Shown here: positions 36,660-44,843 of the stretch, piece after piece | How the letters are laid out: each line of letters opens with the position of its first letter | Numbering within the stretch: position 1 is the stretch's first letter | Origin: Coriobacteriia bacterium | GTDB taxonomy: Bacteria; Actinomycetota; Coriobacteriia; Anaerosomatales; PALSA-660 | Length of the DNA stretch: 46,305 nt | NCBI GenBank assembly: GCA_023252055.1 | Contig: JAHEXP010000008.1 | Location: forward strand, 1-46,305 | Direction of reading: 5' to 3' | Translations under genes and position numbers: made by a program | The notes under the pieces: generated by a model | What the model saw: the letters and a program-made list of their open reading frames with translations, nothing else | The model's database searches: none | What the model was told of the DNA's origin: nothing

Positions 36660-37541
36660 CTATCCGGCGCCGAGGAAGTCGTCGTAGATCTTGCGCTCCG
36701 CCGCGAGCCGGACGACGGCGTCGGCCCACGGGCGTGGCGCCCAGCCGGTCCGCTCGCGGAAGCGGGTGCTGTCGAGCGAGCGGTCGATCACCGGTTCGTC
36801 GCGCGGTTCGATATCCGCGCCCCAGCCCAGGGCGGCGTCGAGGCCGGTGAGGAGGTCGAACTTGGAGATGGGAGAGGCGGAGACGTGCCAGAGGCCGTCG
36901 AGGTCCCGCCACCGCGAGCACAGGCCCTCGATGACGTCCACGAGGTCGCTCGTCGTGAGGCCGGAGAACACCGCCTTGGTGAAGCCCCCGCACCTGGACC
37001 CCCGGCACGACGCGAACCATTCGAGCAGGCCGGTCGGATGGGAGAGTTCCCACCCGACCATCGATGTCCGCACCGTCACAGCGCCGGAGACGTCGGTCAC
37101 CTCTCCGAGGAGCTTCGAGCGACCGTAGAGGTCGGTTGCGTCGGGCAGGTCGTCCTCGGTGTAGCAGCCCGTGCGGCCGCTGAAGACGCAATCGGTGCTC
37201 AGGTGCACGAAGCGTGCGCCCGCCGCCGAGCACATGGCGGCGACCTCGTGGGGGAACAGCGCGTTCGTTCGGATGCTCGGGACCGACTCGTGCGCATCGG
37301 CCTTCTGCTTCACGACCCCGATGCAGTTCACGACCGCATCGGGACGGACGCGGTCCATCACGGAAGCGAGACTCGAGGGGTCCTCGACCGAGACGCCGGT
37401 CGCGAAACGGGCACGCGGCGCGAACCGCTGCGCAGGCCCGTTCGCGTCCCGGACGGTGCATGTCACATCGTGACGCTCCGAGAGCAGAGCGGCCGCGCGA
37501 TGCCCGAGCATGCCGCTCCCGCCAAGCACGAGGATCTTCAT
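36660..37541 (-). CDS. RmlD-like sugar-nucleotide reductase
   Basis: Short-chain dehydrogenase of 293 residues in the RmlD substrate-binding family. It has LGGSGMLGHRAAALL at the N-terminus, VVNCIGVVKQK, LSTDCVFSGRTGCYTE and the catalytic YGRSK. With the CapE/FnlA-type dehydratase and the WecB-type 2-epimerase in the same operon it forms the three-enzyme set that turns UDP-GlcNAc into UDP-L-FucNAc or UDP-L-QuiNAc. The lack of a C-terminal cupin domain (present in CapF/WbjC) and the resemblance to RmlD favour the UDP-L-QuiNAc route (WbvR-like), but this is inference. It begins 19 bases after the epimerase gene. Confidence 0.87.
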   Translation of the reverse strand: MKILVLGGSGMLGHRAAALLSERHDVTCTVRDANGPAQRFAPRARFATGVSVEDPSSLASVMDRVRPDAVVNCIGVVKQKADAHESVPSIRTNALFPHEVAAMCSAAGARFVHLSTDCVFSGRTGCYTEDDLPDATDLYGRSKLLGEVTDVSGAVTVRTSMVGWELSHPTGLLEWFASCRGSRCGGFTKAVFSGLTTSDLVDVIEGLCSRWRDLDGLWHVSASPISKFDLLTGLDAALGWGADIEPRDEPVIDRSLDSTRFRERTGWAPRPWADAVVRLAAERKIYDDFLGAG

Positions 37542-37560
37542 CGGATCGCCCCGATCCTCA

Positions 37561-38505
37561 TCAGCGCGCGGACCAGCGCTGAAGGGTCACAGGGTCGCTC
37601 GCAAGCCACGCCATGTACCGCCTCAGCCCATCGCCGAGGGCGACCGAAGGACTGAATCCGAACGCGGCGTGCGCAGCAGCGACATCGGCAAGGCTGTCCC
37701 GGACGTCGCCTGGCCGGGGCCCCTCGTGGACGATGCGTGGCGAGGTGCCCGAGATGTCGGCCATCGTGCGAACCAGCTCGTTCACGGTCACCTGCGTGGC
37801 ACTCCCGAGGTTGAAGACCCCGCTCACCCCGGGGGTCGTGCCTGCGAGGAGGTTGGCGCGCGCGACATCGGCGACGTTGACGAAGTCCCGCGTCTGCTCG
37901 CCATCCCCGAAGATGACAACGTCCATCCCGCGCAGGATGCGCTCCGCGAAGATGGGGATCGCATTGCCGTAGGCGTCGTAGCGCTGGCGTGGGCCGTAGA
38001 CGTTGAAGTAGCGCAGGCATACGTTCGACATGCCGTGGAGCTTGTTGTAGACGAGGCACATCTTCTCCGCGGCGAGTTTGCTCACGCCGTACGGCGAGTC
38101 CGGGTCCTGGGGGTGGTCCTCACGGATCGGCAGCGTCTTGAGCTCCCCGAAGATTCCCGCAGACGACGAGAACACGACGCGCTCGATGCCGTTGGCCCGC
38201 GCGGCCTCGAGCACGTTCACCATGCCGAGGACGTTGACCTGCGAGTCCCTCGCGGGATTCTCGATGGACCTCGTGTTGCCCACGCTCGCAGCGAGGTGGA
38301 AGACGACGTCGCAGCCGACCATCGCCGAACACACCGCGTCCCCGTCCGTCACGTCACCACGGACGAATGCGGCCCCTTCTTGCAGGTTGGCTTCGTAGCC
38401 CGAGGAGATGTCGTCGAACACCACGACCTCGTGACCCTCGCTCAGGAGCAGTTCGACCAGGTTGCTGCCGATGAAGCCGGCGCCGCCCGTCACGAGCGCC
38501 TTCAC
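37561..38505 (-). CDS. NAD-dependent sugar-nucleotide epimerase (GalE/WbpP-like)
   Basis: Extended short-chain dehydrogenase of 314 residues. Key motifs are VTGGAGFIGSNLVE, FDDISSGYEAN, SSSAGIFGELKTLPI for the catalytic Ser region and SPYGVSKLAAEK with Tyr-Lys. RYFNVYGPRQ is the substrate loop. The C-terminal NLGSATQVTVNELV matches UDP-glucose/UDP-GlcNAc 4-epimerases. I start at GTG 38505, overlapping the 2-epimerase stop by GTGA; the track ORF extends 57 codons into that gene. It is the second of two related GalE-like enzymes in the window, sharing about the same length as the one after lon. Confidence 0.9.
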   Translation of the reverse strand: MKALVTGGAGFIGSNLVELLLSEGHEVVVFDDISSGYEANLQEGAAFVRGDVTDGDAVCSAMVGCDVVFHLAASVGNTRSIENPARDSQVNVLGMVNVLEAARANGIERVVFSSSAGIFGELKTLPIREDHPQDPDSPYGVSKLAAEKMCLVYNKLHGMSNVCLRYFNVYGPRQRYDAYGNAIPIFAERILRGMDVVIFGDGEQTRDFVNVADVARANLLAGTTPGVSGVFNLGSATQVTVNELVRTMADISGTSPRIVHEGPRPGDVRDSLADVAAAHAAFGFSPSVALGDGLRRYMAWLASDPVTLQRWSAR

Positions 38506-39593
38506 GCGACACCCGCCGCGGACAGGTGGCCGACGATGATGCGGGCCACGGTCTGGGACACGTCGTCGGCAAGGTACTCGGCCGGTGGCTGCCATCCGCC
38601 GCGCTTGCGTACAGCGAGGTCGACGCACGCGAGGACCGACTCCGGCTCCACACCCGACAGGATATTGCTGCCGCACTCGATCGTCTCCGGCCGTTCGGTG
38701 ACGTCACGCAGCGTGACGGTGGGGACTCCGAAGATGCAGCACTCCTCCTGCACCGTCCCGCTGTCGCTGAGCACGCAGAACGCGGACTTCTCAAGGGCCA
38801 CGAAATCGAACAGGCCCAGCGGTTCGACGAAGCGCACGCCGTCCATCGTGACGCCGAAGGAGCGCATGCGGTCGGCGGTCCTGGGGTGCAGCGAGCACAC
38901 GATCGGCATTCCGTAACGGCCCGCCACGCGCTCGAGGGACGCGGCGAGCGACCGCAGCCGGGGCTCGACGTCCACCGTCTCGGCGCGGTGCACCGTGGCG
39001 AGCATGAACCCGCCAGCGGTCAGGCCGAGCGTCTCGAGCGCGCCTGCCGAAGCGATCCGGTCCTCGTAGCGATCGAGGACCTCCTTGATCGGGTTGCCGG
39101 TGACGAACACGCGGTGGCGCTCGACGCCCTCCTTCACGAGGTTCGCCGCACTGCGGTGCGTGTACGGCATGAGTACCGAGCTGGAGTGGTCGATGACGCG
39201 ACGGTTCACCTCTTCGGGCACGCGGTCGTCGTAGCAGCGGTTGCCGGCCTCCATATGGAAGACGGGGATCCCCATGCGTTTCGCGACGATCGCGGTGAGG
39301 CCCGAGTTCGTGTCGCCCAGAACGAGAAGGGCATCCGGGCGGTGCTCCGACATCAGGGCGCCGGATCCCGCGATGATCTGGCCGACCTGGTCTGCGAAGC
39401 CGGATCCGCGCACCCCCATGGCGACGTCGGGCGCTCGCAGACCGAGCTCCTCGAAGAAGAGCCTGCTGAGGCGGTCGTCGTAGTTCTGGCCGGTGTGCAC
39501 GAGCAGGTGTTCGCACGATGCGTCGAGCGCGTCGATGACACAGCGGAGCCGGATGATCTCGGGACGCGTCCCGAGTACGGTCATCACCTTCAT
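38502..39593 (-). CDS. Non-hydrolysing UDP-N-acetylglucosamine 2-epimerase family (WecB/FnlC)
   Basis: GT-B-fold epimerase of 363 residues inverting C2 of a UDP-HexNAc. The N-terminus MTVLGTRPEIIRL is the family's hallmark, and HTGQNYDDRL, VLGDTNSGL, HMEAGNRCYDDRVPEEVNRR and LSDSGTVQEE supply the active-site residues. In the operon context it most likely acts last, on the 6-deoxy-L-talose-type intermediate (FnlC/WbvD-like), rather than making UDP-ManNAc. The ATG at 39593 lies 7 bases after the dehydratase stop. It overlaps the downstream epimerase gene by GTGA. Confidence 0.93.
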   Translation of the reverse strand: MKVMTVLGTRPEIIRLRCVIDALDASCEHLLVHTGQNYDDRLSRLFFEELGLRAPDVAMGVRGSGFADQVGQIIAGSGALMSEHRPDALLVLGDTNSGLTAIVAKRMGIPVFHMEAGNRCYDDRVPEEVNRRVIDHSSSVLMPYTHRSAANLVKEGVERHRVFVTGNPIKEVLDRYEDRIASAGALETLGLTAGGFMLATVHRAETVDVEPRLRSLAASLERVAGRYGMPIVCSLHPRTADRMRSFGVTMDGVRFVEPLGLFDFVALEKSAFCVLSDSGTVQEECCIFGVPTVTLRDVTERPETIECGSNILSGVEPESVLACVDLAVRKRGGWQPPAEYLADDVSQTVARIIVGHLSAAGVA

Positions 39594-39600
39594 CGCATCA

Positions 39601-40671
39601 TCACGCGCCCAAGTACGAAGCGTCGGCGATCTCGGGCACGCGGGCAGCGAGGTACGTGGCCAGCTCGCCGGGATCCATCAGGTTGTCTGCCGAGCTGTAC
39701 TCGGCGCTCAGGACGGGGGAGGGGCACCCGTCTCCCGCCACCTCCGGGAGCATGGGCCGCAGAGCGTAGTAACCGGGCGCTCCGTGAACTGTGCGGAACG
39801 ACTCCTCCTCCGAGATCAGGATCTCGTGGATCTTCTCACCGGGCCGGATGCCCGTGACGACGACAGGGATGTCCCGGCCCGCGATCAGCGCGTCCGCCAC
39901 GTCGACGATGAGCGCGGACGGGACACGCGGGATGTACGTCTCTCCGGGCGCAGCGCTCCGCACTGCGGCGAAGATGGTGTCGACCGCGTCGTCCAGAGTC
40001 AACAGGAACCTCGTCATGTCCCGCGTCGTGATGGTGACGGGACCACCCGCGGCGATCTGGTCGAGGAACAAAGGGACCACAGATCCGCGGGACGCGAGGA
40101 CGTTGCCGTAGCGGACGCAGATGAACCTCGTCGCCGGACGGCGCATGTTCCCCTGGATGTAGACGCGCTCCTGGATCGCTTTCGTCATCCCCATGACGTT
40201 GACCGGCTTGCATGCCTTGTCGGTGGAGATACCGACGACGGTCTCCACGGGCAGGTCGAACTCGCGGATGGCGCGAACGATGTTCTCGGCACCCTCGACA
40301 TTGGTACGGACCGCCTCCCAGGGGGAGTACTCGCAGGTGGGCACCTGTTTGAGCGCCGCCGCGCTGAATACGATGTCCGTGTCGCGCAGCACCGCCGCGA
40401 CGCTGTGGTAATCGCGAACGTCACCGATGCGGAATTCCAGGCACTGCTCGAAGTTGCGGTAGATGACCTCATCGGTCGCCGCGCGCTGGTTCTGGAAGCT
40501 CAAGCGCATGTAGTGCTGCTTCGCCTCGTCCCGCGAGAAGACGATGATCTTGGCGGGCGTGCCGTTGACGCCGGTCAGCAGGCGGCGGACGAGCACCTGG
40601 CCGAGCGAACCGGTTCCTCCGGTGACGAGGATTCGCTTGCCTTCGAACTCCTGAGCTGCGGAATCTCCCAC
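39601..40671 (-). CDS. UDP-GlcNAc inverting 4,6-dehydratase/5-epimerase (CapE/FnlA family)
   Basis: Short-chain dehydrogenase of 356 residues starting the deoxy-amino sugar branch. It has RILVTGGTGSLGQVLV, FSRDEAKQHYM, AAALKQVPTCEY and ISTDKACKPVNVMGMTKAIQE. The position of the SDR tyrosine is Met (MGMTK), as in the CapE/FlaA1 group, where the Asp-Lys of STDKA takes over. It converts UDP-GlcNAc to a 4-keto-6-deoxy sugar. The start is GTG at 40671 with AGGGGGA upstream. It follows a 113-base gap containing GGGGTAGACT on the minus strand, a possible promoter, so this gene may head a sub-operon. Confidence 0.93.
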   Translation of the reverse strand: MGDSAAQEFEGKRILVTGGTGSLGQVLVRRLLTGVNGTPAKIIVFSRDEAKQHYMRLSFQNQRAATDEVIYRNFEQCLEFRIGDVRDYHSVAAVLRDTDIVFSAAALKQVPTCEYSPWEAVRTNVEGAENIVRAIREFDLPVETVVGISTDKACKPVNVMGMTKAIQERVYIQGNMRRPATRFICVRYGNVLASRGSVVPLFLDQIAAGGPVTITTRDMTRFLLTLDDAVDTIFAAVRSAAPGETYIPRVPSALIVDVADALIAGRDIPVVVTGIRPGEKIHEILISEEESFRTVHGAPGYYALRPMLPEVAGDGCPSPVLSAEYSSADNLMDPGELATYLAARVPEIADASYLGA

Positions 40672-40784
40672 TTGGTCCCCCTATGCTGGTGCGCAGGTCG
40701 TGAGGCGAGGCGCGCGAAGGCCATCGTTGGCCCTCCTCCCGGAAGTCTACCCCACGTTCAGGCGCCTTCCGCCGTCCCGGCTCG

Positions 40785-42041
40785 TCAGGATCCGCCGAGC
40801 ATCTCCGCGTAGATCCCGGAAAGTTGCGTGCGGATCCGTTCGCGGTCGTGGCGTTCGGCGGCGAGCGCCTTGGCCCGCTGCCCGAGCCGCATCGCGCCGT
40901 CGGGGTCGTCGAGCAGGGAAAGGACCGCTCCCGCGAGAGCCTCAGGGTCCCCGTCTTGGACGAGGAGCGCCGCCGATCCATGGTCAGCGATCGACACGAG
41001 CCCGCCCGCGCAGGAGGCGACGCAAGGAACGCCGACGACTTGTGCCTCGCACAGCGCGTTCGAGCTGTTCTCCATGTGTGACGGGTTGACGCACACGCTC
41101 GCCCTGCGGAGTTCCTCTATGAGCGACGCCTCGTCCAATTCGCCCGCCAGGGTCACGCAACCGCCGAGGCCCAGAGCGCTCGCATGTCTCACGGCCGCAC
41201 GTTCGTCTTCCGAGGTTGAAGGCAAGCCCGCGATCACGAGTGTGGTCTCCGGCCTCATCGCCCTCAACGTTGCAAAGGCGCGCAGCAGTGTTCCGACCCC
41301 CTTGAGCGGGTACTGGCCGCTCACGCTCAGGATGCGGCCCGCGATCGCCGTCCGCGGGTCCCAGGATGCGTCCCCGAAACCGGTTCGCAGGGGTTCGTCG
41401 CAGTGGTGATACGCCGCCTGCGGTGCCATCACGGCGGCGAGACGACGGTCCCAATCGGTCCGGCCTGCCACGTGGCTCGCCGCGGCCATCGCCCGGGCCT
41501 CGCTCGATGCCCGGGAACGCAGCGAGAGGTATCGGTGGACACCGCCGACCCCGCGGAGGAAGTCCGTCAGCGAGAGCGATCGGACGTAGTGGCGATCGAT
41601 GCCGCGCGAGTACACCCCGCGGATCGCGGTAGGCGAGCCCTGGACCGACAGGAGTACGGGCGCGCCGCAGTCAGCCAGCGCCGGCCCCCACGGGCCGTCG
41701 GCGCCGTGGACGTGCACCAGGTCGGGAGCGACGGCGCGTACCAGTGCCGATGCCGCCGCGACGAGATCCCGGGGGGCCGCGTCGTGCCGCCATCGCGTCA
41801 GGATGCGGGCTGGAGCGCTCCCGTCATCTCCCGTCGGCAGGCCCACGTACCGCACGCCGCCGATCGACGTGTCCGGCGAGCGTCGGGTCCAATCGGGGAA
41901 CGCGACGGTCAGTTCGAGATCAGGCAGGGTACGCGCGATCTCCACGTATGCGTCGATCCACCCGCCGCGGACGCCCGTCTCGCCGGCTGCGCGGGCGACG
42001 TCGAGAGGGACCTTGTTCACGAACCAGAGGACGTGGTTCAC
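40785..42041 (-). CDS. Glycosyltransferase, family 4
   Basis: GT4 glycosyltransferase of 418 residues, the third in the locus. The N-terminal domain reads WFVNKVPLDVARAAGETG with the acceptor loop, and DLVHVHGADGPWG matches the usual H-x-H-x-hydrophobic core. The donor domain has ILSVSGQYPLKGVGTLLRAF and the motif NSSNALCEAQVVGVPCVASCAGG with its Glu. Substrates are unknown. It overlaps the polymerase gene by four bases and is the last gene before the 113-base gap, so it probably belongs to the Wzc-Wzx-Wzy transcript. Confidence 0.9.
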   Translation of the reverse strand: MNHVLWFVNKVPLDVARAAGETGVRGGWIDAYVEIARTLPDLELTVAFPDWTRRSPDTSIGGVRYVGLPTGDDGSAPARILTRWRHDAAPRDLVAAASALVRAVAPDLVHVHGADGPWGPALADCGAPVLLSVQGSPTAIRGVYSRGIDRHYVRSLSLTDFLRGVGGVHRYLSLRSRASSEARAMAAASHVAGRTDWDRRLAAVMAPQAAYHHCDEPLRTGFGDASWDPRTAIAGRILSVSGQYPLKGVGTLLRAFATLRAMRPETTLVIAGLPSTSEDERAAVRHASALGLGGCVTLAGELDEASLIEELRRASVCVNPSHMENSSNALCEAQVVGVPCVASCAGGLVSIADHGSAALLVQDGDPEALAGAVLSLLDDPDGAMRLGQRAKALAAERHDRERIRTQLSGIYAEMLGGS

Positions 42042-43270
42042 GCGGGGCCTCCGATCGTCGGCCCGGCCGCGCGGAGTTGCACGGCCCTCACCACTATCCC
42101 GGCGATCGCGGCGGCGAGCAACGGCGCCGTGGCCAACTGGTACAGGGTCGCGTTCGCGGCGGAGAACGCCAGATACGCGATCACGTAGCCCACCAATGCA
42201 CGCATCACAGCGTCAAGGCGGATCCAGCGCCATCCGGCCCGTAGCGCCGTCCACAGCACGACACCGTAGAACGCAAGCCCCGCCACCCCCTCGTTCACTG
42301 CGATCTCGAGGACGAAGTTGTGAGGCGGATAGGGGTCCTGCAGATGGACAAGATAGTAGGTGCCGCTCCATATGTAGTCGTTGAACGGGCGGCTGAGGAA
42401 CGACTGCAAAGCGAGATTCCATCTCACCAGCCGATCCGCGCCGTTGCCCGACGTGAAGTCGAGCAGTGCGCTGATCGTGTATCCGAACACCCGCTGGAGT
42501 TGGGACTCCGCCAAGAGGCCGACGATGATCGCAGCGAGCGCCAGCGGAACCGCCCAGATCAAGGCACGGCGCCACCTGCCCGATGCGACCAACAGGAACA
42601 CCGCCACCAGCGCGAACGCAACGAACCCGGACCGGTGGTTCGTGAGCGCCAGGCCCACAAGGGAGATCCCCCCGAGCGCAACGGTGAGCCGCGTGGACAC
42701 GGCTCCCGACATCGCCAGCGCGAACGGCCATGCGAACAGCAGCGTGGCGCCGCCCCACAGCACGCGGAACCTCAAGTCGCCCGACTCGTAGTAGAACCCC
42801 GCGCCGCCGGTCGCGGCGAAGTACACGCCCCAGGCGGCCAGGCCGGCGGCAGCGATCACGGGCACCATGCCGGCGATGCGCATCGTGCGCTCGTCTCGGC
42901 ATAGAGCCCAGACGGTGGGGACCAGCAACCAAACCAGCCGAACGGTCATGCCGTGGATGACATGGTTGAGGCCGAGGCCCAACCCCATGCCCACCGGGAT
43001 GACGATGAGAGCGAGGTACAGCATGTACGCGAACAGCACGCGGGCGACCGTGCGGGTGGCGCTCGGTGTCCGATCGGTGAAGGCGCGCAGCATGTCTCCC
43101 AAAGCGAACGCGAAGGCGCCCACGATCAGGATGTCGTAGATGCTCACCCAGAACGGCCCTGCGGCGAATCCGACGTCAGGCGGCACGCCGTCGCTCGCCA
43201 TCGCGAACGCGCAGCACGCGACGAAGCCCGCCCATACGACCATCCGCCACGTGAGGCCGGTCCTACTCAC
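42038..43270 (-). CDS. O-antigen ligase/polymerase-like membrane protein (Wzy-like)
   Basis: Integral membrane protein of about 410 residues with ten to twelve hydrophobic helices and a large loop near residues 270-320, the layout of Wzy polymerases and WaaL ligases. The loop contains FNDYIWSGTYYLVHLQDPYPPHNFVLEIAVNEG in the expected place (short form PPHNFVLEI), the H-N-x-hydrophobic motif of the PF04932 family. I start at GTG 43270: GGGAG lies 5 bases upstream and the gene then overlaps the flippase stop by 8 bases. The track ATG at 43288 has no such site. It would polymerise lipid-linked repeat units on the outer face. Confidence 0.87.
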   Translation of the reverse strand: MSRTGLTWRMVVWAGFVACCAFAMASDGVPPDVGFAAGPFWVSIYDILIVGAFAFALGDMLRAFTDRTPSATRTVARVLFAYMLYLALIVIPVGMGLGLGLNHVIHGMTVRLVWLLVPTVWALCRDERTMRIAGMVPVIAAAGLAAWGVYFAATGGAGFYYESGDLRFRVLWGGATLLFAWPFALAMSGAVSTRLTVALGGISLVGLALTNHRSGFVAFALVAVFLLVASGRWRRALIWAVPLALAAIIVGLLAESQLQRVFGYTISALLDFTSGNGADRLVRWNLALQSFLSRPFNDYIWSGTYYLVHLQDPYPPHNFVLEIAVNEGVAGLAFYGVVLWTALRAGWRWIRLDAVMRALVGYVIAYLAFSAANATLYQLATAPLLAAAIAGIVVRAVQLRAAGPTIGGPA

Positions 43271-44843
43271 CGTGACTCCCGTGTCCATCGGCCCCGCCGT
43301 CCGTCGGTGCGGGTCGGCGCGAAAGGACGGCGCGCAGCGACGCCCAGTCCTCGGCGGTGAAGGCTCCGAAGGCCGCTGAGGCGGCGAGCCCGGCCGCTCC
43401 GACCACAGCGACGAGCGCGAGCGTCCCGATCAGGCTCGAGGCCAGACCCCGGAGCGTGAACCACGAGACGACGCCCACGGTGAGGACAGCGAGCGTGATC
43501 CGCGCGTAGCACTCGCTGAACACCCGCCAGCTTCCGATGCCGAGCACCTTGCGGTGGCTGTAGTGCAGGAAGAAGGGAACGGCAGCCGCCGCGAGCAGGC
43601 CGGATGCAGCGGTGCCCGAGATGCCCCACCGGACCGTGAAGAAGTAGACGGTTGCGAGGTTGATGAAGCTGTTGATCAGCGAGAAGGCCAAGTTGACCTT
43701 CGGCCGGCCCATCGCCATGTTGAGGTGGCTCGCGGCCATGCTCGTCGCGTTGAGCCCGGCGGCGAGGGCGAGGAACGTGAAAGCAAGACCTCCGGTCCTG
43801 CCGTACACGGGCCCCACCCAATTCGCCAGCAGGGGAGCGGCGAAGACCACCACGGCTCCGGTCATCGACGCGTTCAACAAGAAGAAGAGCCGCGACGACC
43901 GCTCGTAGAGCGAGAGCACCTGTTCGTGCTCACCCTCCGCCACAAGCTGTGACCCCGTGGGGAGCAGCACCGTGCTCATGCTACCCAGCAGGCCGCTGAT
44001 CCTTGAGGAGATGAGGTTCGGTACCTGGAAGTACGTGGTCTGGGTGGTGCCGCCGGCGACGCCCACCACGACCTTGCTGGTCTCGGTCTGGATGGAGGTC
44101 CAGATGCTGTTGGCGGCCACGGCGGCCGAGAAGGCGATGAACTCCCGCCGGTGCTCCGAGAAGGGCGGGCCCTCCCGGGGCAGCGACGCCACGAGGCGAA
44201 GCCCGACCGCTCCCCAGGCGATGCAGGCCACGCCGTTGAGCGCGACGCTGAACCACACGATCGGCAGGATCCCGTATCCCATCAGGACGAGCACCGCGGG
44301 ACCCGCGAGGCTCAGTGAGGACAGGACCGCGTTGAGCGCTGACATGAGGTCGTATCGCAGGAACGCCTGAGGTATCAGGGAGAACACGGAAGCGAGCATC
44401 CCCAGAGCGAACGCGAGACCGCCGATCCGGAAGGCGATGGTGGTCACGGCCACCAAGGCGGGCGGGACCTTGAGGAAGTGCCCGGCGAGCCACGGGGCGA
44501 GCAACCACATCGCGGACGCCCCGAACGCCCCGACGGCGGCGAACCAGATCAGGACGAGCCGCAGCGCGTCCCGCGTGGTTCGGCCGTGGTTCCGCGCGAC
44601 GAACATCGCGAGGAAGCGCACGATGCCCCGGCCGAGGCCAAGGTCGAGGAGCCCAAGGTAGCCAGCGATCGCTCCGACGAGAGCCACGACGCCGTAGCCG
44701 TCCGCTCCAAGGCCACGCACCGTGACGGGCACGGCGATGACCGCCACCGCCGCGGGCACGAACCACGAGACGCCGGAGTACAGGACGTTCCGGCCGAACC
44801 GCGCGCGCTTTGCGGGGCGGCCCTGTGCGTCAGGAGGATTCAC
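43263..44843 (-). CDS. Polysaccharide flippase (MOP/Wzx-like)
   Basis: Membrane protein of about 526 residues with twelve to fourteen hydrophobic helices of the MOP superfamily. It should move the lipid-linked repeat unit across the cytoplasmic membrane. The N-terminal helix GVSWFVPAAVAVIAVPVTVRGLGADGYG is preceded by a basic stretch (PAKRARFG), and GLLDLGLGRGIVRF follows, typical of Wzx/RfbX. I place the start at GTG 44843, where homology begins; it overlaps the kinase stop by 14 bases, but no strong ribosome binding site is visible. The track ORF adds 55 residues of antisense sequence. Confidence 0.88.
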   Translation of the reverse strand: MNPPDAQGRPAKRARFGRNVLYSGVSWFVPAAVAVIAVPVTVRGLGADGYGVVALVGAIAGYLGLLDLGLGRGIVRFLAMFVARNHGRTTRDALRLVLIWFAAVGAFGASAMWLLAPWLAGHFLKVPPALVAVTTIAFRIGGLAFALGMLASVFSLIPQAFLRYDLMSALNAVLSSLSLAGPAVLVLMGYGILPIVWFSVALNGVACIAWGAVGLRLVASLPREGPPFSEHRREFIAFSAAVAANSIWTSIQTETSKVVVGVAGGTTQTTYFQVPNLISSRISGLLGSMSTVLLPTGSQLVAEGEHEQVLSLYERSSRLFFLLNASMTGAVVVFAAPLLANWVGPVYGRTGGLAFTFLALAAGLNATSMAASHLNMAMGRPKVNLAFSLINSFINLATVYFFTVRWGISGTAASGLLAAAAVPFFLHYSHRKVLGIGSWRVFSECYARITLAVLTVGVVSWFTLRGLASSLIGTLALVAVVGAAGLAASAAFGAFTAEDWASLRAVLSRRPAPTDGGADGHGSHGE

